Source: Bryoerythrophyllum caledonicum | Lineage: Eukaryota; Streptophyta; Bryopsida; Pottiales; Pottiaceae | Length of the DNA stretch: 64,000 nt | Reading direction: 5' to 3' | Assembly: GCA_963971425.1 (NCBI GenBank) | Contig: OZ020517.1 | Span: 7,256,501-7,320,500, forward strand | Shown here: positions 45,356-56,901 of the stretch, one piece after another | Numbering within the stretch: the stretch's first letter is position 1 | How the letters are laid out: every line of letters begins with the position of its first letter | The notes under the pieces: model-generated | The model's input: the letters and a program-made list of their open reading frames with translations, nothing else | Told to the model about the DNA's origin: nothing | Database searches by the model: none | Made by a program: the position numbers and the translations under genes

Positions 45356-46270
45356 GCAATGTGTGTATATGGGGAGAACATATAATAGTACATCTATTTT
45401 TCAGTGGAAGCCTATAGTTTCACAATTTCATTATTTTTTTGATGAACTTAGTTATGAATTTTCAAAGTGTGTTGTTATGTTTAGCCGATAGATAGCCCCC
45501 ATAAGCGTTGATAAAAAGTAAGGGGTCTTGATTAATAGGAAGCCTCTACTTGGATGGATGAATGGGTGGTAATGGAATGGAAGTGGGTTGGATATACCCC
45601 AATTTTACGGTGTTGGTTATGGGTTTTGGTTGGTTACCAAGGTGATTACCTTATAATCTTCCTACCCGTGCATTTAAAGTTTATGAAAATTTAGAACATG
45701 TTCTTCAATTAATATGATTTAAGATCCAACTGTTGGAAATTGAGATTACCTTTGGTTTCCATTCTTCTCTATGAATTAGAATACATTGTTTTGATATATT
45801 ATGACAAGACATACTAAAAAGTATGAAGAAGTAAGAATATTTCTACTGCTATGATGAGGTCTGTCCAAACAGATTTGCAGGAATGGCAATGGCAGTTATG
45901 TTAGTCATGTGATGCATATATCACACAAAAAGGCCTCCCATATTAGTTGGATCTACATCAACCTCTCCACACACAACTTGCATCATCTAATGTTCCACAT
46001 TAAGAGTTACTCTTGGGCCAGCTATGAATCCCATGGAGTCTATGAGGATTGTCACATATTTTAATCAGCTCTTGGAATTAACCCTGAATCGTCAGTTGGG
46101 AATCATATACACAATACATGCATGTATTTTACTCTGTATAATACAAAAAACCATATTAAAGTTTTGCAAGACTTATAACTTTAATTGAAGATTCTTCAAC
46201 TAACATCTTTTATTTGAAGGTCATTTCAATATCTGAACCTTATCATGTTCAAGTACAACACCACACATGT
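45356..46270. other. Spacer without a recognised gene
   Basis: Nothing supported: AT-rich, with no RNA gene or repeat structure noticed. Confidence 0.4.
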
Positions 46271-46283
46271 AGAATATTGTGGC

Positions 46284-46510
46284 CACTACACTGATTTTGA
46301 TGTTTAGTGTCATGGACAGTAAATGACTTGTAAATGCTATAAGTTTTCACTCTTGATGAATATTTTTACCAACCATGTCCACTATGATCCCCCTCTTTGG
46401 GTAGTACATATTGTTGTGCTCTTAGTAAAAAATTATATCAAAAGTAAAAACTTATAGCATTTTCAAGTCATTTACTGCCCATGACACTAAACATCAAAAT
46501 CAGTGTAGTG
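46284..46510. repeat. Foldback MITE with CACTACACTG ends, copy 2
   Basis: Same 227-bp element as 37185-37410 in opposite context: CACTACACTGATTTTGATGT at the left and its mirror ending CAGTGTAGTG at the right. Confidence 0.8.
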
Positions 46511-46524
46511 GCACCTTATGACGT

Positions 46525-47327
46525 TTAACCTTTTAGTGTCCACAAAACCCCAAATGGGACTTTGGAGTGTTTAAACTCAATTTGCATGAAATCCATGAGG
46601 AATTAGGTTGTTAAATATGAAGTTCAGATTTGCGCATACATTACATGAACACTTTGCAAAAATGAGACCATGATTTGGAATTATAGAACTCATGGAAAAA
46701 CAAGAAAGACAACACAAAATACATGAGATACACTAAAATACAATGGATACCATGCCACATACTATGTTGTATGTCATACCTATGCAAAATGAGTTTGGTC
46801 TCAAATTTTAAATGAAATTTGTCTTTAAGAGATTCTTCATTGTTTTTTTATTGTCAATCTTTGTCATTGCATACAAAACTTTAGTTTGGATTCATATAAG
46901 TTTGGAACATTTTCGCATACAATCAAGAAGACAAAAGTTTTAAAAATCATCAATAATCATGTATAAATGCTTTCTTCAAATATGATATGTCAATGCAAAG
47001 CTATTGACCTAGTGCACATGTGAATCTCTTTTATTCAAAGTACAAAAATTCTTGGAAAAATCTATTGATGGATTAAGTAGTATACCCTCCAAAGTCCACA
47101 ATTTTCATTACCAATATACGGTAATTTTATACACTATAATCTATTCCATCAACCGTTGGATGTTGTGCAAATTTTCCTCAAAGTTTAGGCCATAGGTTGA
47201 GTTCAATTTTGGAAGGTTGGATGCTAAAATTAGGCATTATATTATATTTCTATCAAATTTAGTTCAAAGAAAAAACCAACCCATACCATGGTTTTAGAGA
47301 AATATGACATGGCCACTTAAGGATTAA
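46525..47327. repeat. TTAA-flanked element, 803 bp, second subfamily
   Basis: Left end TTAACCTTTTAGTGTCC. Right end GGCCACTTAAGGATTAA. The same subfamily occurs at 54168-54946 (direct orientation) and, deleted, at 36893-37170. Its right TTAA is shared with the left end of the next element. Confidence 0.65.
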
Positions 47328-48137
47328 CCCCTAAAGGACCAAGACATTTTCCCCTCAAAATCACTCCAAAACTACCATTTTCATAGCATTCAACACGAAA
47401 CGATACAAAATGTTTTTCTAAAAATTTAACCGTAGGATCTTGAACTAGAGTTGTATGAGAGTGGGTGGTAAATTTTTGGTAAGTTTGACCGCACGGATTG
47501 AAAGATATCAGCCTTTGAAGTGAGACATAATCTCTTTTTGAGGTCATACTAAACACCTTCAACAAACTTTGACCACCTTCTATGGGAGCTTTTTGCACTA
47601 CGAGCCGTGAATTTATTATGTTAACTTGAAAAGGATCATGTTAGGCACATGTGCACCAAATTTTAGAAGTAGAAGAGGTGTAGAAGATGTCCTAAAAAAT
47701 CTTGCAATGCAACTATGTGCTGAGAATCAACAATACACTTTATATTTTGCATATATCATATCCTTCTCAAATTTTTGAAATTCACAAATCCGTACAGTAG
47801 ATGCAAAGATCTCAGTTTCCTTTCCAACTTCAAATTTTCTTTCTTTTAAATGGACAAAAACTCGAATTTCTATTGAGTTTAGAAGTTATTAAAGTTCAGT
47901 GCCACTATTTGTGATATGTCACACTAAACTGCTGCACTATTTGTATATGTAAGTGAAAATAAATTGTAACTTTTGAACCGTAAGTTGGAATTCTACGAAA
48001 TTTGTGTCTACGCAAAGCTAATCAAAAGTTGTTCATTCAATAAAAAATCTCAAAAAATAATGCCTAGAATTGAGAACGTGGTACCTTACCTAAACTCGAA
48101 ATGTCCCTCAAGGGGACTTTGGTCCTTCAGGGGTTAA
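47324..48137. repeat. TTAA-flanked element, 814 bp, first subfamily
   Basis: Left end TTAACCCCTAAAGGACCAAG. Right end CTTTGGTCCTTCAGGGGTTA then A. Terminal repeats are about 18 bp with one mismatch. The interior carries AACCGTAGGATCTTG and TTTGACCGCACGGATTG, the hallmark phrases of this subfamily. No ORF of significance. Confidence 0.7.
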
Positions 48138-49055
48138 GGGTTAAGCGGGTGTAGGTATGGGTAAACATAGATCGGTTGGAGGAGTTTTCTTAAGTTGAGG
48201 AAGTTCCATACATCTTATGGAAGCATGTATTCCATATATTCCCAACTTCCATATATCTTATGAGTGTATTCTCCATTCTCTTTGATCTCAAGTTTTGGGT
48301 GTATGAACTACAAATATTAAAAAATTTAACATGTAGAGGACATTTTGTACCTACGGGGTATATTTCAAGTTTGGGTAGGTTCCTAAAAATCCAATTGTGA
48401 TGATTCAATTTTGGAAATTTTATTGAAAATAATAATATGGATTATCTTAGAAAGTATATTTGGACTTACAAGGAAAATGTTATGGTGCTTCAAACATCAA
48501 AGTTGGATTCTAGGGTAGCCGGGCATGGTATTGTAGAGTTGAATAGTAGTATTTCAAAGCCAAACAGTACAATCTTTTGAGACGGTCATTAAAGAAAAAA
48601 AGTCTTTGGCAGCCCTTGTTGTTTTCAGTAAATAAATTAAAAAACATAAATACTAAGGATTTTTTTTAAGTTTTTTTGAAGTTTTTTTCCCGTCTTACAA
48701 AAGAGAGCATGATGATTCATCTACTATCTAGATTTTAAATCCAACTTTTATGTGTTTAATCAAATAAATTTAAAATTGTCATGCTAAGGAAATGGTTGTG
48801 TTCTTTATCCCTTGTCATTGCGGGACCTTTTTCCTTATCCTAAATCCTTCCAATACTTGTGATTGTTGGCGTGCAATGACTTAACAATTGTGGCAGTCCT
48901 TGTTGTTTTTAGTAAATTGAGGGAGTTTGGAAGTGATTTTGATGGAACATAGTCACGGTCTTGTAAGGGGTTAAAGGATGGAGGAATTGTATGCCATTTT
49001 CAAAAATTTCCTCCTTTGGCCATAGTTCACATTTCTCTATTGAAATGTACAAATG
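48138..49055. other. Spacer downstream of IFT57
   Basis: No gene supported. A solo TTAA-type end (CTTGTAAGGGGTTAA, about 48960-48974) lies about 80 bp from the IFT57 stop codon. Confidence 0.4.
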
Positions 49056-51018
49056 TCATCCTTTGGCTTCATCAAGACCACCACCTTTAGCTTGTCGTAT
49101 GCTCACTTGCACAAGTGAATGCTCCAATACACCAATTTGCACTTCCATCTCTTGAAGCTCCGATCGTAACCTTTGCATTGCCGCTTTCATTTGCAAAAGT
49201 GGTGACAAGTTCGAGATCTCGTTCCCCTTCTCTACCATTTTTTGCTTCACCTGCTCCATAGATTATAACTTAGTTGCACGTGCCAACCCACATAAAAATC
49301 CTTTCAATATCCATATAACTTACATCATAAGAAAATCAATTGATCATGTATTGATTACTTTTTGAATTTTCAGTACTAGGTTATGCAATGACTTAGGGGG
49401 TGACAATGGCGCTTATGGCACCAATGCAAATAAAATTTTAAAAATTAATCTATAATTGAAAAAATGAAGTATTGTAGTTCATAAAAATATGTAAATATGA
49501 AATGTCTACTTGATATTTTAAATCTTGTGCATAATTTATTCATTTTATTATTAATTTTGTGAGTATATTTCACACATACAAATATAGAAATTTAACTACA
49601 ATGACTACTTAAAAAAGAGGGATATTATTGATTTTTTGGAATATTCGATTCAAAATAAATCTCCGAATTATGACTATTTGAATCTATTGGTACTTATTAG
49701 TCCATCAATATTGTTTATGAAAATCAATTTCATAGCTTGGTAAATTCATACTTGCCAATACAATGATAATTTGAAAACTAAAAAGATTACTTAAATGTAT
49801 ACCCAAATTATAAATTAAAACTTGAGCTTGTATTTTGAGTAGAAACAAGACATTTGATGTTCATTTCAGCTCTATCATTAAAACTTTTGTTTGAAAAGTT
49901 CATTAAATATTTAAAAATACTCATACTTTTACCACATATTATATTTTTAATTATATTTAAAAATCAACCATTAGTATAATAAATGTTATTTTAAGATATT
50001 ATATAAATATAGTCAACTATGATAACTTATCTAAAACAAAAGAACTTGACATCTTCAAAACCAATTAACATACTTGCGTCAATGCCTCCAACACCTTTCC
50101 ATGTTCCTTGGCCAACATTTGCATCACCTTGCTAATGGCACTATATTTCTCCTCCACATTCATTAACCGCCCCTTCACCGCAACATACTCAGGAATCAAC
50201 CCCCCCAACTCCAAATTCACAGTATTCTCATGGCTCTCCAACCTCTCCAAACTCATCATCACGCCATCTTCAAACCTTTGTAGTTGTTCCTTTCCCGATA
50301 CATAGCATACGATTGTCTCTTCAAAGAGCTTCTTTGACCGTTCCATGTGCGTCCGCCAATCATTCCCGTTGGGCACCGCTACAATCCGCAAATTTGGTGC
50401 GATTTGCTCCAAATCTAACTTCCATTTGTTGGCAGCAATATTCAAATTTTGGTTTTTGGCAAGGGTTTGATCCTTGAGAGCTTCAATTGCAATGCATGGG
50501 ATGTCATCAATATCTCTTACATCTTGTTCTTCGTAGAGCTCAGAGCAATCATTATAAGGTGTAGATTTTGGTGCGAGTGAAAGAGATGCGTCTTCATAAA
50601 GGTGAATTAATGGTTTGAATTCGTATTTGATTGTGTTAAGAGCCAAATTGCAAAGTGTGTCAAGAACAATGCACACTGCATCACCATGGCCTTGTTTGAG
50701 TCGAGCTGGTGGCCAGTTTGGTGTTGCAAAGCCAAGAGCAATGAGTTCCATTATGATTTTGGAGCACGTCAGATTGGGGTCATCGACTTCAGAGGGTGTT
50801 GGAAAGTGACAACCAAGGAGGGTGAAGAGCCAAGCAACCATGGTGGAAAAATAAAAGAATTGTTCGTTACGATTAGGAGATGGTACGGCAAAGTAGAATT
50901 TATGAAGGCGAGGCCATGGAGGAGATCTTGAGTTACAAAATTGGCTTTCGTAGTTGAGGAGCTTTAATTTATCAACAATGAGCTCCATCACATGGCTACC
51001 TTTGACTTCATTGTCCAT
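49056..51018 (-). CDS. IFT57: Intraflagellar transport protein 57
   Basis: IFT57 is a subunit of the IFT-B complex that builds cilia and flagella. Exon 51018-50074 (315 codons) is joined by a GTATGT donor and GAGCAG acceptor, in phase 0, to exon 49250-49056 (64 codons plus stop), giving 379 residues; relatives are about 400-470. Family landmarks in order are MELIVDKLKLLNYESQF, FYFSTMVAWLFTLLG, VDDPNLTCSKIIMELIALGF, PPARLKQGHGDAVCIVLDTL, KWKLDLEQIAPNLRI with WRTHMERSKKLFE, then the C-terminal coiled coil LTQVKQKMVEKGNEISNLSP, LQMKAAMQRLRSELQEMEVQ and GVLEHSLVQ. No stops or frameshifts. The 823-bp intron is AT-rich. Retention of this gene implies flagellate cells, expected in sperm. The start is the first ATG of the open frame, close to the family start. 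Confidence 0.9.
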
Positions 51019-51305
51019 AATTCAAGAGAATGCCAAGTCTTCTTTTTCATTAGATGGAGACTGTTGGATATTGGATGGTCTTGATTTTGTAAATCCTCCA
51101 ATATGGATGGTGCATGGCTCCATTGTGGAGTAGAATTAAGTTTCTTATATTAATTCATACATGAAGTAGGTAGCAAATTCTTAAATCATCTCCCATAAAA
51201 CATACTTTTTGCTACAAAATTTAGTGGAATTGATGAAGCCATTCTCTGCATGAAATTATGTTTTAATTTTTAGGTTCAAAATTATTTTTGTGAAAATTTA
51301 AGTGG

Positions 51306-51317
51306 TAATAATTTTAT

Positions 51318-51382
<65 letters not shown>
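51306..51382. repeat. (GT)n(TA)n microsatellite
   Basis: A GT run followed by roughly 26 TA dinucleotides, about 0.3 kb upstream of the IFT57 start. Confidence 0.9.
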
Positions 51383-51386
<4 letters not shown>

Positions 51387-53850
51387 TTAGTTATTTTCTC
51401 TTGATATTTTCTTCTTTCTTTTGTGGATTCAAAAGTTTTGCAAAAAAAATTTGGAAAAATTAGCCAATTATTATTTAAATATTCATTAATTTGACATGAA
51501 TTATTTCAATGAATATTGATTGTTTCTCACCAAATCAACTTCAAAATCGCCCATTTTAGTGGAAGAGTGGAAAAAACAAAAAAGAATTGTTTCCATCTTT
51601 AAAAGGTTATGGAATTTGACAAATTCTAATGAAAGTCAATCATATAGATTGGAATTGTATAGTATTTGAAGTAATAGGGGGAAACAAATCTATGCATAAA
51701 GACGATCACTGGAATTTGACTTTCCTTGATGTTGTATGTTTGCACTATAAAAGTCAAATTTATTACCATTATGGTGTATATGATTTTTTTTCTTTGTACA
51801 CCAATATAGAAAAATAGCAAAAGAGTGTAGCATCTTCTAAAGAACTATACAAAGAAATATGTTCAAATATTGTCCATATTTTTTTTGTGAGCACAATTTT
51901 TTGCAAAACAAATCCAAAAGCATAGTTAAAGAAACCCAAGCGTTTTACATTAGGAAAGAAGTTCAAATTAAAGTTCAAAATCTCCAACCTTTATATAGAA
52001 ATTAACTTTCTTTCCACCTCGTTTGATAGGGTGAAAAACTTTGATTCCTCTTGGGATTAAAAAAAAATTGTACCTTGAAAAGTTTGATATTGAAAATCTC
52101 AAATAAATTAGGGTGCATAATTCACAAAAAACCACATCTATTATAAAGGGGTGTAGCAAACATTTTGGAGCTTTTTGTAGGTTTGATAATGAAGAAAAAT
52201 ATATTCTTGTATAGCTACAACCTTCTTGCATATTCACAAAAACTCCAAAAAAAAATTGCAGTTGCGATTGTAGAAATCTAGACATTTGTGAAATTTTCAT
52301 CATAGGACTTTTAGAAGATAAATAATTTCATAATCGAGTAAACATAATTCTAATTTGCTGCACAAGACATGAGATAAAAATCTTGTTGACAATGCTCATG
52401 GTAGTTATATCTTCATTGATACAAGAAAAATAGAATGTAATTTATTGTAGTATATGTAAAGTAGCTTCAAGCAAACATTTAAACTAGCTCACTTCTATCT
52501 TCTTGCCAAGCTTTACATTGGTAACTAAGTTGAATGCTCTTTCATCCATAAATTCATTTTTCCAAGAAAATAAAAATACTCAAATTTGATTATTTTATAC
52601 ACCATTAATACATACAAATTGTGAATCCATTTCAAATTGATGCATTGATATGAACAAATTTTTATATCAAAAAATCTTTTTTTATTTGATATAAAATTTG
52701 ATAGATATCTAATCAACATAATTAGATGGAAAGAAGTAGGATAGGTAAAAAAATGTAGTAGAAAAAGTTTATATTTGAGAAAAGTAAGGTCCTAATATAC
52801 TTCAAAGATTATGCATTATTTATTCTCATTTTATAGATGTAGATTAGATAGCTTTTAGTTAGCCTCAAAGACACTCATACATCTATGTAAGGTTAAAAAA
52901 TGAACATGTTTATCATTTAACGCACAAAATTATACAAAAAAATCACATGTAAGATCATTTAGTTTATATTATAATGTTCTTGACAATTACAATGAATAAA
53001 ATTCTTAGAAATTGTTTCTCTTACATATAAAAGTTTTTTTTAAAGATATTTTAGAATTAGATTACAGCTTCAGTATAGCATCTTCTATGAAGATTTATTA
53101 ATTTAACCCAAAATATGTTAAAGAATATTAAAGAATTTAAAATAAAGATGTCTAAATGTAGAGTATCAAGTTCATGTTAATTTAGAGATACAATAACTTT
53201 TATATTGAATGTCTTTTGAAATTTATTGTATTCCTTAACTTTTATCAAACTTTTATTGCATTCCCCAACTTTTGAGAATTCAATAACTTTTGTATATAGC
53301 TTCTTTCAAATTCTTATTTATATTGTATTTTTTGCAAAGTTTTCACAACAACAACTATTTTGAAATGTTCCACCTAAATTTGGACATTTTCCTATGTTTG
53401 TAACATATTTTTTTACAAGATAAAGAATTAAGATAGTTTGTAAATCTTGTATGTTTAGAAATTATATTTATTTAGACCATGTGTTTATCATTTCTCCTAC
53501 AAAGAAAGGTATTTTTTTATGTGTTGTCATTTTCTTTGACAAAGCTTGTTTTTGCACAAATATTCAATGGATCTTTGAATTTTCTATATATGGTATAATT
53601 TTTGAATGTTTCTTTTCATTATTATTTTCAACACCTTTGTAGAATTTTAAAAAAAGTTTTATTTGTGTCATGTAGTAAATATCCTTAATAAATTATTTTC
53701 TCTCTATCTTCATCTTCATCTTAGAAATAAGGGCACTGTCAAAAGTATTACAATCGTCATTATTTACATCCTCAATTATATAAACCTTTTCATCTTGAAA
53801 TGATTGTTATTTTTCTTCACTTGTTATCAATGACCATCACTAGAGCTGAA
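51383..53850. other. AT-rich intergenic region, no gene seen
   Basis: Very AT-rich. Short ORFs on both strands are composed of AT-driven codons and show no family resemblance. No RNA gene or clear repeat boundary noticed. Confidence 0.45.
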
Positions 53851-53909
53851 AGAGTCTCACGCCGACATGATATTGCACATGGTGGTGGAATGAACGGACA
53901 CTTTATTCA

Positions 53910-53934
53910 CGCCGGCCCCCTTCGGGGACCGGCG
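53910..53934. other. GC-rich hairpin
   Basis: CGCCGGCCCC and GGGGACCGGCG pair around a TTC loop, with one C-A mismatch. It is an isolated strongly GC island in AT-rich DNA. It might be a fragment of a structured RNA or an element tip, but no family was identified. Confidence 0.6.
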
Positions 53935-53972
53935 TTCTTCTTCTTTTGCACATGGTCTAATGGAGTATACAA

Positions 53973-54066
53973 AGTTTGGACATGGTATTGCAGGGATAGG
54001 GTATCGCTTGAGCATAATATTGCCGAGACATGGTATTGCCAGAGCATGACATTGCCAGGACATGAT
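53973..54066. repeat. 17-bp tandem repeat, about five copies
   Basis: Imperfect units of the form GACATGGTATTGCCA (ACATGGTATTGC, ATAGGGTATCGC, CATAATATTGCC, ACATGGTATTGCC, CATGACATTGCC). Confidence 0.65.
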
Positions 54067-54167
54067 AAATTTATTATATTTGGACATCTTATACGTACTT
54101 TATTATGATCATGTAAAATATGCATTACATAGTTAGTAGATTTATTATGCAAAATATTGAGTCTCTT

Positions 54168-54946
54168 TTAATGACCCTTTAGTACCCATAAGACCCAAAA
54201 TGGGACTCAGAGGTGTTAGAATTGAATTTGCATGAAATCCGTGAGGAATGAGGTTGTGACATGAACACTATGCAAACATCATATCATGATTCAGATTTAG
54301 AACATCATATAGAACTCAATGAAAAGCTAGGAATACAATACAAAATACATTTAAATATAATGAATACCATGCCACATACTATGTTGTATGTCATAGACAT
54401 GCAACATGGTTTTGGTCTTAAATTTTGATTGAAACTTGTCTTTGAGAAATTCTTCATTGTTTTGTGATTGTTGATCTCTTTCATCACATACAAAAATTGT
54501 GTTTTGATTCGTACAAGTTTGTAAAATTTTTGTATACGATCAAGTAGAGAAAGGTAAAAAAAATCATCAATAGTCATGTATAAATGTTTTCTTCAAATAT
54601 GATATGTCGATGCAAAACTATCGACTTAGTGCACATGTGAACGGTGAACCTCGTTTTTTCAAAGTACAAAAATATTGCAAGAATCTATTGATGAATAAAG
54701 TAGTATACCCTCTAAAGTCCACATTTTTCATTCCCAATATATGGTAAATTTGAACATTATAATCTATTCCATCAATGGTGGGATGTTGTGCTAATTTTCT
54801 CCATAATTTAGGTCATGGTTTGAGCTCAATTTTGTAAGGTTGGATAGTTAAATGAAGCATTATATTTCCATCAAAGTTGGTTTGAAGAAAAAAATCCCCA
54901 CATATCTTGGTTTTGGAGAAACATGACTAGGACACTAAAAGGTTAA
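54168..54946. repeat. TTAA-flanked element, second subfamily, 779 bp
   Basis: Left end TTAATGACCCTTTAGTACCC. Right end GGACACTAAAAGGTTAA. The interior matches 46525-47327 in direct orientation, including GCATGAAATCCGTGAGGAAT and ATGCCACATACTATGTTGTA. Confidence 0.6.
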
Positions 54947-55007
54947 GAGACATCCATGCTCCAAATGTTGGCGTAACAATTCAGAACCAATGTTTGGTCG
55001 TCTTCCC

Positions 55008-55323
55008 TGTTGAGATAGGATGATAGCACATCCATCCACTCTAGGGTCCTCCACTAACTAGGTCCTACTCTAGACCTACTCTAGACCTAGTACGGTTCAC
55101 CTAGTTACCGTATCATAGTGGGATTAGCCATATCGTAGTGGGATTACCACCTGATCATGACTCTTAATACTCGATTAACTACCACTAATGGTACGACCTA
55201 GGGATCCTATCACCAATGAACGGACTCCAAATGTACCATCTTCCAGGGATTAAACCCTGGATGTGAGGAGGAGCTCTTGCTCTTTTGCTGTCCTCTCTTC
55301 TCTCATACTTGCGTCTCTCAACA
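55008..55323 (+). repeat. 5' LTR of the copia element
   Basis: 316 bp, TG...CA ends. Contains the internal direct repeat CTACTCTAGACC. Confidence 0.92.
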
Positions 55324-55342
55324 CCTTATCAGCACGCTCATG
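55324..55342 (+). other. Probable primer-binding site
   Basis: Immediately after the LTR lies CCTTATCAGCACGCTC. Only the TATCAG core agrees with the initiator-Met tRNA site TGGTATCAGAGC common in copia elements, so the primer is uncertain. Confidence 0.35.
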
Positions 55343-55717
55343 CTCTTAATCGATTTTTTTTCCTTCTACCAAGCTGATTAAGTTTAGATCACCTCGGTTT
55401 AGGTTTTTACTCACGTCGATCAATGAGCGAACCAGCGGAGAGAGAGAGTGCATGTCACAGTTTGACGTCTAGAGACACTCTCTACAGATACAGTTGACGT
55501 CAAGATACACTAATTACAGTCACAGTTTAACGTCTAGAGACACTGCTCACACGAACAGTAAACGTTAAGAAAGACTACTCACTGACTATTCACTCACAGT
55601 GACCCCCTGCACACGTTGAAAACATTGTAACCCTAGATTCTAGCGACTGAGCCTTAGGACAACACTAAGCTTCAGCACCTTGAGTCTACACATTAGGTCA
55701 CGATAGAACCTGTATGC

Positions 55718-56899
55718 ATGGCAACACAGCCACGGGTCCGGGAGACCCGGACACAACCACTTTACTTTGATCCACTGAAATCCGATGGGTCTAACTACCT
55801 TGAGTGGAATATTGATATGCGCACCTACTTGTGTGCAGAGGGACTGATAGCAACTCTCGACGAAACAACAGCGGAGGATCTACCGCCACCATTTATATGG
55901 CAGACTCTGCTCATCCTCAAACGCCACCTTGACGCCTCTCTGCGGCAGTAGTATATCCAAGTTGATGAACCTCCGGAGCTGTCGGCGGCGCTGGAGGCGC
56001 GCTTCAAGCACGAAGAGACCATATTTCTGCCCCAGGCGAGGAGTGATTGAATAAACCTCCGCGTATTGGACTTTCCAAATTTTCTCATGTTCAACGTCGA
56101 GCTTCACAAGATTGCGGCGCAGCTCCGACTCTGTGGAGACATGCTCTCCGATACCGATCTAACTGATAAGACGTTATCCACTTTCCCTCCTACTTGTGCG
56201 ATTTTAGCCCAACAGTATCGTAACATGAAATTTAGAAAACATTGAGAGGTAATGTCGTACTTACTGTTAGTTGAGAAGCAACAATAGCTGTTGCTCAAGA
56301 ACGCAAAATCTCGCCCAACCAAGGAGGTTCACATGAGCAAGATTGACAAGACGTCCAAGACTCCGAGTGCGGGGACTTCGTCTACAAAGAGGGAGCTGAA
56401 CCCCAGCCGCGAGTCGCACGTCACGGACGCACCTAAACAAAAACAGAAAGGTGATTGGAACAAGCCGAAAGGCGAACGTTCAATGCACAAAAGATATGCA
56501 AACAAACTAAAGATAGACAAGTCATCTCAGTCGTCAAGTAAAAGTGTAAAAGGAGCTTGTCATAAGTGTGGCCGAAAGGGACATTATGCCAAAGAGTGTT
56601 GTGCTCCGCACTATTTCACTGAGATGTTTAAGGAACTCCAGACGCTGAAGGATGGGAAAAGAGAAACGCACACTCTTGATGCACCATCCCTCACGCTCTA
56701 CGAACTAGACCTTGAAATCTACATGGTTCAGAGACGATCACAGACGACCAAAGCAAAAATCGTTTTGCTCGATACACCATATTACAGGATTCTAGGTTCT
56801 TTGAGTTTAAAAATAAAAATGACCCATGGCAATGTTGTGACATCGTCACTATTGCGAGGCCACGGAATTTTAGGTTCCGTAAGGGCCGGGCAACAATAG
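55718..56899 (+). pseudogene. copia gag (capsid/nucleocapsid) with four in-frame stops
   Basis: Single frame from MATQPRVRETRTQPLYF to 56899, interrupted by TAG at 55949-55951, TGA at 56048-56050, TGA at 56243-56245 and TAG at 56285-56287. Typical gag start (FDPLKSDGSNYLEWNIDMRT) and a CCHC zinc knuckle, CHKCGRKGHYAKEC, near 56560-56600. The tail, IVLLDTPYYRIL, is a decayed protease active-site region (usual form LLDTGA or LLDSGA). Confidence 0.85.
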
Positions 56900-56901
56900 C
56901 A

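Noticed and set aside
53910..53934. Ribosomal or transfer RNA fragment
   Set aside because: Only the hairpin is rRNA-like. The flanking bases do not extend any rRNA or tRNA structure that I can recognise.
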